Source: Bacillota bacterium (GTDB taxonomy: Bacteria > Bacillota > Clostridia > Oscillospirales > Butyricicoccaceae). From it: a stretch of 6,230 bases of DNA. The translations under genes were made by a program, and so were the position numbers. The stretch covers positions 1-6,230 of the forward strand of contig JAUZPW010000090.1 of assembly GCA_030705725.1 (NCBI GenBank). The letters run 5' to 3'. This document shows positions 1 through 6,230 of the stretch, one piece after another. Numbering within the stretch: position 1 is the stretch's first letter; each line of letters starts with the position of its first letter. Under the pieces are notes generated by a model that saw only the letters and a list, made by a program, of their open reading frames with translations, was not told the origin of the DNA and searched no databases.

Positions 1-966
1 AAAATGGGTAAGGTAAATACAATAGCCTTTGATAAGACGGGAACATTAACCTACGGCAAATTGGAAGTCAGCGACATTATATCAATGTCCTCCGATTTGG
101 ATGAAACAGCCCTGTTAACTCTCGTCGCTTCTTCGGAATCCCGCAGCGAACATCCGCTCGGCAAAGCGATTGCAGCTCATGCAAAGGAGCAAGGCATGGC
201 CTTGGCGGAGCCGGAGGGCTTCCGTATGGAGGCAGGCAAAGGCATTTATGCACAGGTAAACGGAAAAAATCTGTTTTGCGGAAGCGAAAAATATATCTGC
301 GAAAATGGGATTGAGATTACCGCTCAGGTAAGCAAAACACTGAATACGCTCCGCGAGCAAGGAAAAGCGTCTATTCTGGCTGCCGCTGACGGCGTATGTG
401 TCGGAGTGATTGCGCTTTCCGATGTGCTGCGGCCAGACGCCGGGAAGATGGTCGCGGGGCTGAAAAAGATGAAGACAACATCTGTTTTGCTTACGGGAGA
501 CAATCGCAGAACAGCGGATTACTTTGCAAAGAAGGCCGGTATCACAGAGGTTCGCGCCGAGCTTTTGCCGGAGGAAAAAGTAGGCAGCATTGAGGCCCTT
601 CAAAACGCGGGGAAAAAGGTTTGCATGATTGGAGACGGAGTTAACGACGCCCCGGCGCTTAAAATTGCAAACGTCGGTATAGCAATGGGCGACATGGGAA
701 GCGATATTGCCGTAGACGCTGCGGATATCGCTCTTATGGGCGACGATCTGTCCAAGATACCCTATTTGAAATGGCTTTCCAACGCGGCAGTTTCGACAAT
801 TAAGCTTAGTATTACGATTTCTATGTGCATTAACTTTGTTGCCGTCGCTTTGTCGGTTATGCAGCTGCTGACCCCTACGACGGGAGCGTTGGTACATAAC
901 GCCGGCTCATGCTTTGTGGTGCTTATTGCGGCGCTGCTGTATGACAGAAAATACCCGGCTGATTAG
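1..966 (+). CDS. Heavy-metal P1B-type ATPase, C-terminal part (5' truncated by window)
   Basis: This is the catalytic half of a membrane ATPase that pumps metal ions out of the cytoplasm using an aspartyl-phosphate intermediate. Counting from the Met at base 4, the phosphorylation motif DKTGTLT has its Asp at residue 10. The P1B-specific SEHPLG motif has its His-Pro at 50-51, and the glycine-rich nucleotide-binding loop AGKGI is at 77-81. TGDN follows at 164-167, and the hinge GDGVNDAP starts at 210. Two terminal membrane helices lie at about 267-288 and 293-312. The Met at base 4 is not the true start: the frame is open to base 1, and family members carry about 300-400 further residues (metal-binding domain, six helices, CPx-type motif) before DKTGTLT. 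The last helix contains HNAGS (298-302) instead of the Asp-Gly motif of classical Zn/Cd pumps or the Met/Ser motif of Cu pumps. From memory it resembles the HN-x-S-S of CtpC-like (Mn/Zn) ATPases. Family is near certain; the transported metal is not established. Confidence 0.96.
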   Translation, partial: KMGKVNTIAFDKTGTLTYGKLEVSDIISMSSDLDETALLTLVASSESRSEHPLGKAIAAHAKEQGMALAEPEGFRMEAGKGIYAQVNGKNLFCGSEKYICENGIEITAQVSKTLNTLREQGKASILAAADGVCVGVIALSDVLRPDAGKMVAGLKKMKTTSVLLTGDNRRTADYFAKKAGITEVRAELLPEEKVGSIEALQNAGKKVCMIGDGVNDAPALKIANVGIAMGDMGSDIAVDAADIALMGDDLSKIPYLKWLSNAAVSTIKLSITISMCINFVAVALSVMQLLTPTTGALVHNAGSCFVVLIAALLYDRKYPAD

Positions 967-992
967 AAGCCGCTTACACGCAAGAGCAAATG

Positions 993-1034
993 AAACGGCC
1001 CGGAAGTATGATAGTAAAACTTCCGGGCCGTTTT
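993..1034 (+). terminator. Rho-independent terminator, probably shared by convergent genes
   Basis: A perfect 15-bp inverted repeat (993-1007 with 1019-1033) encloses an 11-base loop. The GC-rich core is CGGCCCGGAAG, and a T run (1031-1034) follows on the plus strand. It starts 27 bases after the TAG stop of the metal ATPase, so it should end that transcript. Read on the minus strand, the stem is followed by TTTCATTTG, a weaker U-tract, so it may also stop readthrough from the convergent apgM gene. No better apgM terminator is visible between 1035 and 1104. Confidence 0.9.
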
Positions 1035-1104
1035 ATGATTTATTAATGAAACGGTTTTATCAGCTGCCTCCGAACCGCGGGCAAAGCGGCGAATCCGGGT
1101 TTTA

Positions 1105-2319
1105 TCAATCCTGTATAAGCAGATCCAGAAGCATGCAGCCCTTGGGGATGAAAACGCCTGATTTTTTGGCCGATTCCTCGTCGTAGCGCGTTACGCCGGA
1201 CGTAAACTGGTTCGCGCTCTGGAAGAGCAGGAAGGGCACGGGGTCGGACGTATGGGTGCGGAGCGAGAGGGGAGTGGGGTGGTCGGGCAGGACCATCATG
1301 TTATAATCCTCGCGCGCGTTGTCAAGCGCCTGTTTTATCGGCCCGACTACCTTATGGTCTATAAGCTCAATCGCGCGGACCTTATTGCCTATCTCATAGC
1401 GGTGGCCGCACTCGTCGGGAGCCTCGATATGTACGTACACGAAATCCGAGCCTTTATTCAAAAGGGCGTCGACAGCGGCGTCGGCCTTGCCTTCGAAATT
1501 GGTCTGTATGTTGCCGGTAGCGCCCGGCACTTCTACGGTTTTGAGCCCGGCGCAAATGCCGATGCCTTTTATAAGGTCGACCGCCGAGATGACCGTGCCG
1601 GAAACGCCGTATTTATCCTCAAACGGGGAGAGCTTGGGCTTTCTGCCTTCGCCCCAGAGCCATATGGAGTTCGCCGGAGGCAGACCGCGCTTCATGCGGC
1701 TGACATTGACGGGGTGCTCGGAAAGAAGCTCGCGCGAGCGCTTCATTAAATCTATAAGCAGCTCGGAATTCTCGCCTGTGGGAAGATATTCCCCGACGAG
1801 CCGATCCGAGATGTCATGCGGCGGCGTGTGATAGCCGCCCGTTTTGCCGTTTTTTAGCACCAGGCAATGGCGGTAGCTGATGCCGGGGTAAAGCCTTATG
1901 CTTTCGGTCTGGAATTTGCCGTTTAAGTATTCGATCAGCTCGGACGCTTCCGCGGTCGAAATTTCGCCGGCGCTGTAATCGACCATTACCGCGTCCTCAA
2001 AGTTCTGGGCCCCGGAAAGCGTGACAAGGTTGCAGCGGAAGGTAACGTCCCGTTCGGTGAGGTCGATGCCCATGCTTACGGCTTCGAGCGGGGAACGGCC
2101 CGAATAGTAAAGTTCAGGGTCGTAGCCCATGACCGAGAGGTTTGCGGTGTCGCTTCCGGGAGGCATTCCCTCGGGTATCGTTTTTACAAGCCCCGACCGG
2201 CCGTGGGACGCGAGGTAGTCCATATTCGGTTTATGAGCCACCTGAAGGGGAGTTTTATTGCCAAGCTCCCTGACGGGGTAATCGGCCATGCCGTCCCCGA
2301 GAATTACAACATACTTCAT
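1105..2319 (-). CDS. apgM: ApgM-family 2,3-bisphosphoglycerate-independent phosphoglycerate mutase (alternative: proposed homoserine kinase)
   Basis: The 404-residue cytoplasmic protein belongs to the alkaline-phosphatase superfamily and matches the usual ~400-residue length of archaeal-type cofactor-independent phosphoglycerate mutases. These interconvert 3- and 2-phosphoglycerate through a phosphoserine intermediate. The N-terminal ILGDGMADYP carries metal ligand Asp9. GSDTANLSVMGYDP (55-68) carries the nucleophile region with Ser56-Asp57. The later metal-ligand segments are HIEAPDECGH (297-306; Asp302, His306), DHPTP (346-350) and THTSDPVPF (355-363; His356). The insert between these blocks (about 90-280) corresponds to the family's lid domain. 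The ATG start directly precedes the conserved first strand. It lies 11 bases after a GGAAG ribosome-binding site (2331-2335) and about 40 bases below a strong promoter. Some bacterial members are annotated as proposed homoserine kinases (TIGR02535). No threonine-pathway gene is in view to support that role, so the family is firm and the exact reaction is not. Confidence 0.93.
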   Translation of the reverse strand: MKYVVILGDGMADYPVRELGNKTPLQVAHKPNMDYLASHGRSGLVKTIPEGMPPGSDTANLSVMGYDPELYYSGRSPLEAVSMGIDLTERDVTFRCNLVTLSGAQNFEDAVMVDYSAGEISTAEASELIEYLNGKFQTESIRLYPGISYRHCLVLKNGKTGGYHTPPHDISDRLVGEYLPTGENSELLIDLMKRSRELLSEHPVNVSRMKRGLPPANSIWLWGEGRKPKLSPFEDKYGVSGTVISAVDLIKGIGICAGLKTVEVPGATGNIQTNFEGKADAAVDALLNKGSDFVYVHIEAPDECGHRYEIGNKVRAIELIDHKVVGPIKQALDNAREDYNMMVLPDHPTPLSLRTHTSDPVPFLLFQSANQFTSGVTRYDEESAKKSGVFIPKGCMLLDLLIQD

Positions 2320-2367
2320 ATTGTTATCATCTTCCGTTTACTATTTTATATGGAGTCTATGGCAAAA

Positions 2368-2396
2368 ATTATACACGATATGTGATGTTTTGACAA
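2368..2396 (-). promoter_or_regulatory. Sigma-70/SigA-type promoter of apgM
   Basis: On the minus strand, TTGTCA (2391-2396) and a perfect TATAAT (2368-2373) are separated by exactly 17 bases. This is one mismatch from the consensus -35 (TTGACA) and an exact -10. Transcription would start near 2361, giving a 5' leader of roughly 40 bases before the apgM ATG at 2319. The element sits just past the terminator of the upstream two-component unit, so apgM is transcribed on its own. I see no operator-like repeat over it. Confidence 0.88.
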
Positions 2397-2406
2397 TAAG
2401 CGAGGG

Positions 2407-2449
2407 AAAAAAGAAGCCGCCGCGGCCTATGGTATTCGCCGGGACGGCT
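2407..2449 (-). terminator. Rho-independent terminator of the SLH/two-component unit
   Basis: On the minus strand a 12-position stem (2449-2438 with 2426-2415) has a single C-C mismatch and one G-U pair. It closes an 11-base loop and is followed by TCTTTTTT (2414-2407). It begins 7 bases after the stop codon of the histidine kinase. This ends the transcript carrying the kinase and insulates the apgM promoter directly downstream. Confidence 0.88.
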
Positions 2450-2456
2450 CAAATAT

Positions 2457-3944
2457 TTATTCTTCGGCGGCGCTTTTCAGCTCGAAATAGAAGACCGTGC
2501 TTTTGTCGAGGTTATATGCTCCGTAAGCTCCGCCGTGCGCTTCCATGACGGCGCGCACGATTGAAAGTCCTATGCCCGTGCCGCCGTCTGCACGGGATCT
2601 CGATTTATCGACTTTATAGAACTTTTCCCAAATTTTCTGAAGCTCTTCTTCCGGGATCGGGCTGCCCTCGTTTTCGACCGACATCCGTACCGCGCCGGGC
2701 TTAAGCTCGGAGTACAGGGTTACGCTGCCGTTTTCGGGAGTGTTTTTTATGGCGTTTGTGACGTAATTTGTAAGCGCCTGCTCCACCATGCCGAAGTCGC
2801 CCATTATGGCGCCCGACACGTTTTTATAATCGACGCGGAGGTTTTTGGCTTCGGCAAGAGGCTTTGTTTTCGTAACCACCGATTTTGCGAGGCTTTGCAG
2901 GTCGATTCCCACCATTTCGGGCTTTTCGCTGCCCGCCTCGATGCACGAGAGGTCGAGGAGCTGCATTACGAGGCGGTTCATTCGGTGAGACTCGTCTATG
3001 ATTATATCGCAGTAGTAGTTTTTATCCTCCTCTGAGGAGTTTACGTTGACTTTCAGCCCTTCGGCGTAGCCCTGAACGATGGCTATCGGGGTTTTAAGCT
3101 CATGGGAAACGTTTATTATGAAATCCTTCCTCATTTCGTCTATTTTGCGTTCCTTCCGCACCTCTTCCGCAAGCAGAAGGTTGCTTCGGCGAAGGTCGTC
3201 TATGGCGTTTTGCAGATGAAACGAGAGCTTATTGACGCTGTTTCCGAGCTGACCTATTTCGTCGCGGCTTTTGCCGGTGTATTTCTTGCTGAAATCGAGC
3301 GTCGCCATCGAGGTCGCCACGTCGTTTATTTCGATAAGCGGCGCTGAAAAACACTTTGAAAGAAAATAGGCGAGCACGACGCACACTAAAAGCGTGAACA
3401 GGCCTGCGATCAGCAGGAAAAAGGATGTAAAGTGAGAGGTTTCCTCAATGAAGGCGACGGGTATTATAGCGACAAGGCGGTCATTATTTTTGAGTTTGCC
3501 GATCAGCCCCAAAAACTGGTTTTTTCCGGGCGTGTCCTGCAGGGTGCTGAAGGTATATCCCCTTTCCTTAAGCTCCTTTTGATTATAAGTAAAGCGCGAG
3601 TTTTCCCTCGGAGCGGGCATGGGCCCTGGCATTTTCAGGGGGCCTTTCTGGCTTTTGCCGAGGTCGAATATTGTGTTGTATTTTATTTCGTCGCCGTTTC
3701 TGATGGAAATACGCACTCCGTAAACGTATTCCATCCTTAAAAGCTCGCTTGCGATATTCCCGATATCGCCGTCGTATATCGAGTTTACTTTGTGATATAT
3801 ATCCGCGAGCGTATTCTTTTTGCTGAATATATAATAATCGTCGTAAAAAAACAGGTTGAGGAAGGAAAAAACGCTTATAAACACGACGGCTATCAAGCAT
3901 ATAGCCAGGAAAAGCTTTGTCTTTACGGACGAATTGAGCTTCAT
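2457..3944 (-). CDS. Membrane sensor histidine kinase (OmpR-partner type, VanS/PhoR-like)
   Basis: The 495-residue kinase autophosphorylates on His and passes the phosphate to the regulator encoded just upstream. A first membrane helix (about 9-33) is followed by an extracytoplasmic sensor region (about 34-172). The second helix is at about 173-194 and a HAMP linker at about 195-248. The dimerisation/phosphoacceptor helix has the H-box NVSHELKTPIA (His281). The ATPase domain shows an N-box with Asn397 (VTNAIKNT), a G1 box in the form VENEGSPIP (423-431), an F-box IWEKFYKVD (438-446) and a G2 box GGTGIGLSIV (454-463). All catalytic boxes are present, so it should be active. The sensor region has a Pro/Met-rich stretch (GPLKMPGPMPAP, 101-112) and no domain I can name. 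The ATG overlaps the regulator's TGA as ATGA, with its Shine-Dalgarno inside the regulator, which points to coupled translation. The signal is unknown. Confidence 0.96.
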   Translation of the reverse strand: MKLNSSVKTKLFLAICLIAVVFISVFSFLNLFFYDDYYIFSKKNTLADIYHKVNSIYDGDIGNIASELLRMEYVYGVRISIRNGDEIKYNTIFDLGKSQKGPLKMPGPMPAPRENSRFTYNQKELKERGYTFSTLQDTPGKNQFLGLIGKLKNNDRLVAIIPVAFIEETSHFTSFFLLIAGLFTLLVCVVLAYFLSKCFSAPLIEINDVATSMATLDFSKKYTGKSRDEIGQLGNSVNKLSFHLQNAIDDLRRSNLLLAEEVRKERKIDEMRKDFIINVSHELKTPIAIVQGYAEGLKVNVNSSEEDKNYYCDIIIDESHRMNRLVMQLLDLSCIEAGSEKPEMVGIDLQSLAKSVVTKTKPLAEAKNLRVDYKNVSGAIMGDFGMVEQALTNYVTNAIKNTPENGSVTLYSELKPGAVRMSVENEGSPIPEEELQKIWEKFYKVDKSRSRADGGTGIGLSIVRAVMEAHGGAYGAYNLDKSTVFYFELKSAAEE

Positions 3945-4621
3945 TCCTCCACCTCAAACCTGTATCCGTAGCCTCTGACCGTCTGAATATGGTTTTGATC
4001 GCCGGAAAGCTTTGCGCGCAGTTTTTTGACATGGGTGTCGACCGTTCTGAGGTCGCCGAAATAATCGTAGCCCCAGACGGTGTTTAGTATTTTTTCCCTT
4101 GAGAGGGCTATGTTTTTATTGTTCTTGAAATAGATCAGAAGCTCGTATTCCTTGGGCGTCAGGATTATCGCGTCGTCGTCTATCCGAACCTCGCGCTTAA
4201 ACTCGTTTATCAGAATGTTACCGAGCTGTTCGATCTGGGGCGCGCTTTTTTCCGCCCGGCGGCGCAAAATGGACCGCACGCGCGCGGACAGCACGATCGG
4301 TGAAAACGGCTTGCTTATGTAGTCGTCGGCGCCCAGTTCAAAACCGAACGCCTCGTCGACATCCTCGTTCCGCGCCGTCAGCATCACCACGGGCAGGGTT
4401 TGCGACAGCTTTCTTATATGGCGCAGGACGCTCCATCCGTCTAGAACCGGCATCATTATGTCGAGTATAACAAGGTCGAGCGACGCGATATTTAAGTCGA
4501 CTACATCGATCGCTTCTTTACCGTCTTTTGCCTGCAGGACATGGCAGCCGTCCCTTTTGAGAAAATCGCTGACTAAACGGCGCATTCTTTCCTCGTCGTC
4601 GGCAATCAAGATATTGGCCAT
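3941..4621 (-). CDS. OmpR/PhoB-family response regulator
   Basis: The 226-residue DNA-binding regulator is the partner of the adjacent kinase and of standard length for its family. The receiver domain (about 1-120) has the acidic pair Asp8-Asp9, phosphoacceptor Asp54 in VILDIMMP, Thr82 in MLTAR, Tyr101 and Lys104 in YISKPF. The winged-helix effector domain (about 133-224) contains LTPKEYELL (154-162), the recognition helix RTVDTHVKKLRAKL (192-205) and the closing wing VRGYGYRFE. All activation residues are present. The ATG start immediately precedes the first receiver strand and is served by AAAGGA (4631-4636), 9 bases upstream. It begins 33 bases after the stop of the SLH gene and overlaps the kinase by 4 bases. 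The target genes cannot be read from the sequence. Its resemblance to PhoB, VanR or WalR is at family level only, so I give no gene name. Confidence 0.96.
   Translation of the reverse strand: MANILIADDEERMRRLVSDFLKRDGCHVLQAKDGKEAIDVVDLNIASLDLVILDIMMPVLDGWSVLRHIRKLSQTLPVVMLTARNEDVDEAFGFELGADDYISKPFSPIVLSARVRSILRRRAEKSAPQIEQLGNILINEFKREVRIDDDAIILTPKEYELLIYFKNNKNIALSREKILNTVWGYDYFGDLRTVDTHVKKLRAKLSGDQNHIQTVRGYGYRFEVEE
3946..3955 (-). promoter_or_regulatory. Ribosome-binding site of the histidine kinase, embedded in the regulator gene
   Basis: On the minus strand the purine-rich run GAGGTGGAGG precedes the kinase ATG, with its AGGTGG core 4 bases upstream. It overlaps the codons for the regulator's last residues (EVEE). 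The ATGA stop/start overlap and this site together support the ATG at 3944 as the kinase start and suggest translational coupling. Confidence 0.75.
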
Positions 4622-4654
4622 TTTGACCGTTCCTTTCGATTAAGCTTACGAGCC

Positions 4655-6230
4655 TTACCGATTCGCCTCGGCGACGATTACCCTGACCCTTCCGCCCTCG
4701 GACGCCGGTTTGTCGAGATAAGCCCTGAGGGTGTATTTACTGAGATCGGACACGGCTGAGATGCTGCTTAGATTGTACCCTGAATCGTCTTTGACGTAAA
4801 CCGCGACTTTGTCCGAAACGGGGTAGGAGGCGGAATTCGACTGAACATAAGATTCGTTTAGTCCGCTAAGATCAAGCTCGGTCATGTTTTTGACCGATTC
4901 GAGGGTATCGCCGTCGTAGCTGAACACGCAGCCGCCGACGGAACAGAGGTATTCACCGGTTTTAGCAGTTATTTTTGATTCTTTGCCGTTTATCATCACA
5001 GTGTACAGTTTTGTATCGGACGACGATTCGACGCTTTCTATGATGCCGAAGCTCTGCATGTCGTTCGTCACGTTATTGAGTATCAGTCTGTCTATTTCGC
5101 CGTTTATATCCGTCGAATAGAAGTATACGTCGCCCGCCTCAAGCTTTATGCCCGCGAGCCGCGACGGAAATAGCCTCGCGTATCTGCTCCCGCTGACGTC
5201 GAGAATCTCGGCGCCACCGGAAAAAGCGAGCCCGCCTATGCCGGAGGAGGTGACTGTTCCCGTCAGCGACGAGCGCTGCAGGGGCGAAACTGCGGTTTCG
5301 CCGCCCGAGAAGCCGATCTTTACAAGGTCGCCCGCGGAGTAATAAGCCGAGGCGCAGACATACCGGCGCTCGGCACCGGAGGTATCGGCGATGGTCAGCG
5401 CCTGGGCGCTGTAGCTTTTGCCGTTCGCGTCCGTGTAGTTTTCGCTCGACACCTTGGTTACGACGCCGTAAAGGTCGCTGTTTGCCTCAGTCGAGGGAAT
5501 GACCCCGACGACGGTTTTATCCCTGCCGAGAAGGAGCGTTACGGTATCTCCTACGGAGAATCCGCCTATATCCGAAAGCGCGTAGGCAGCGGACGATGAG
5601 GATATGTTATAGCTCGTTCCGGCGACCGTCACCGAGGCGGGGTTGTCGCTGTTCGGGGACGCGGCCTCATAGGTGCCGGTAACCTTGTTATTATACGCCC
5701 AGACCGTCCGCATGGGGAGAGAATAGTAAATAACGTCGTATAACGATATTGAAGAGGAGGCGCACTTCGTTCCGTTGCGGTAGAAGGACGCGCCCGTTAA
5801 GGAAAACGGCAGGGCGGTATACCACGTGCCGGAGCCGACGACGACGGGGCCCTCGACGGCTTTGTTTATAAGCGCCGTATAGTCGATGCCGCCGCTGCTG
5901 TTTACGGTATAGCCAAGGGTCTCTATGTAAACCTTGCCGTCCTTGTTTTTGACGGTCAGCAGGTTATAGATAAGATACAGGCAGTCGCCCCTCGTCATGT
6001 AGCCGCCCTGCGCGGCGGTTACGTTTTCAGACAGGCCGAGAGAGCGGCAGAGCGCGAGCTGGCCGTTCGGGTAAGAGCCCGAAAAATCGCTGCCCAAATA
6101 GCCAAGAAGCTTCAGGGCGGCCGTCGCGGCTTCCTCGAGCTTGAGATAATTTCCGGGACGGTATGTTCCGTCAAGGTAACCCGTTATCCATTTATTCTGC
6201 GCGGCGGTTTTTATGTAGGACGCGGCCCAG
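4655..6230 (-). CDS. S-layer homology (SLH) domain surface protein, N-terminus beyond window
   Basis: SLH modules anchor exported proteins non-covalently to pyruvylated cell-wall polysaccharide. The frame is open from the window edge (first full codon 6229-6227) to TAA at 4657-4655, giving at least 524 residues. Residues 1-44 of this fragment form an SLH repeat with the hallmark ITGYLDGTYRPGNYLKLEEA. A second, more divergent SLH-like repeat follows (about 45-93; GGYMTRGDCLYLIYNLLT). An apparent start at 6097 is a TTG codon (Leu) between these two repeats, so it is not the true start; a signal peptide and perhaps another SLH repeat should lie outside the window. The rest is Ser/Gly/Val/Thr-rich and looks like beta structure, with four units of about 70 residues (185-454) and a C-terminal tail ending in GGRVRVIVAEANR. 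No catalytic motif is seen, so the role may be structural, adhesive or envelope-related. It probably shares a transcript with the downstream two-component genes. Confidence 0.9.
   Translation of the reverse strand, partial: WAASYIKTAAQNKWITGYLDGTYRPGNYLKLEEAATAALKLLGYLGSDFSGSYPNGQLALCRSLGLSENVTAAQGGYMTRGDCLYLIYNLLTVKNKDGKVYIETLGYTVNSSGGIDYTALINKAVEGPVVVGSGTWYTALPFSLTGASFYRNGTKCASSSISLYDVIYYSLPMRTVWAYNNKVTGTYEAASPNSDNPASVTVAGTSYNISSSSAAYALSDIGGFSVGDTVTLLLGRDKTVVGVIPSTEANSDLYGVVTKVSSENYTDANGKSYSAQALTIADTSGAERRYVCASAYYSAGDLVKIGFSGGETAVSPLQRSSLTGTVTSSGIGGLAFSGGAEILDVSGSRYARLFPSRLAGIKLEAGDVYFYSTDINGEIDRLILNNVTNDMQSFGIIESVESSSDTKLYTVMINGKESKITAKTGEYLCSVGGCVFSYDGDTLESVKNMTELDLSGLNESYVQSNSASYPVSDKVAVYVKDDSGYNLSSISAVSDLSKYTLRAYLDKPASEGGRVRVIVAEANR
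4868..5677 (-). repeat. Four tandem ~70-residue beta-rich units in the SLH protein
   Basis: Conserved glycines open successive units at codons starting (minus strand) at 5677, 5467, 5260 and 5047, which is 70, 69 and 71 residues apart. Units 2-4 begin YGVVTKV, TGTVTS and FGIIESV. Around 40-45 residues into the first three comes a (V/A)GD turn followed by hydrophobic strand residues (VGDTVTLLLG, AGDLVKIGF, AGDVYFYS); unit 4 has VGGCVFSYDGD a little earlier. Sequence identity between units is low, so this is a protein-level repeat only; I see no matching DNA repeat. The domain family is not one I can name with confidence. Confidence 0.55.

Noticed and set aside
4..6. ATG as the start of a short ATPase-like protein
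   Set aside because: It is only six codons before the phosphorylation Asp motif, the frame is open upstream to base 1, and P1B ATPases need the preceding membrane helices. The gene is cut by the window, not short.
115..897. Open 260-codon frame on the minus strand inside the metal ATPase gene
   Set aside because: It lies antisense to an ORF with every P-type ATPase motif. Its translation is rich in Arg, Cys and His with no recognisable domain, as expected of a shadow frame.
1046..1104. Small inverted repeats downstream of apgM (a CCGC/GCGG pair and a CCGTTT/AAACGG pair) as an apgM terminator
   Set aside because: Stems are 4-6 bp, with long loops or no U-tract. The 993-1034 hairpin is a much better candidate.
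1252..1749. Open frames on the plus strand (165 and 114 codons, 1252-1831) opposite apgM
   Set aside because: They are antisense shadows of a fully conserved enzyme in GC-rich DNA, with no domain of their own.
3583..4032. 149-codon minus-strand frame spanning the regulator/kinase junction
   Set aside because: It is out of frame with two genes whose motifs are intact. Its product is Arg-rich and unlike any domain I know.
4622..4654. Possible terminator or promoter between the SLH gene and the regulator
   Set aside because: There is only a short palindrome around an AAGCTT site. No GC-rich stem with a T run and no -35/-10 pair fits in these 33 bases.
1..6230. CRISPR arrays, tRNA/rRNA genes, insertion sequences, riboswitches
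   Set aside because: Nothing resembling regularly spaced direct repeats, tRNA cloverleaf segments, transposase motifs or known riboswitch cores was seen. All gaps between genes are under 140 bases and are accounted for by the promoter and terminators described.

Overview
The window reads as chromosomal DNA from a low-to-mid GC Gram-positive bacterium of the Clostridia type. The composition is close to 50-60% GC by eye. The pointers are an S-layer homology (SLH) surface protein, a VanS/PhoR-like two-component pair, an archaeal-type (ApgM) phosphoglycerate mutase homologue and intrinsic terminators. Genus-level placement is not possible from this sequence.

Layout: bases 1-966 (+) hold the C-terminal half of a heavy-metal P1B-type ATPase whose 5' part lies outside the window. 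It ends in a strong hairpin terminator (993-1034). Facing it is an ApgM-family gene (1105-2319, -) with its own near-consensus promoter (2368-2396). Behind that promoter is the terminator (2407-2449) of the next minus-strand unit. That unit reads, in transcription order, SLH-domain protein (6230-4655, N-terminus cut by the window edge), OmpR/PhoB-family response regulator (4621-3941) and membrane sensor histidine kinase (3944-2457). The regulator and kinase overlap by 4 bases (ATGA). The SLH gene ends only 33 bases before the regulator, with no terminator or clear promoter between them, so the three may be one transcript ending at the 2407-2449 hairpin.

How the genes may work together: the kinase senses something outside the membrane through a roughly 140-residue extracytoplasmic domain and signals to the regulator, whose targets are unknown. 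The adjacent surface protein could be a target or a signal source, but this rests on proximity alone. ApgM (glycolysis, or the proposed homoserine kinase role) and the metal-export ATPase look functionally independent of the regulatory unit.

Nothing in the window demands a novel system. The points most worth a second look are the SLH frame running past its apparent TTG start to the window edge, the four ~70-residue units in that protein, the SLH/two-component linkage, and the unusual HNAGS membrane motif of the ATPase.
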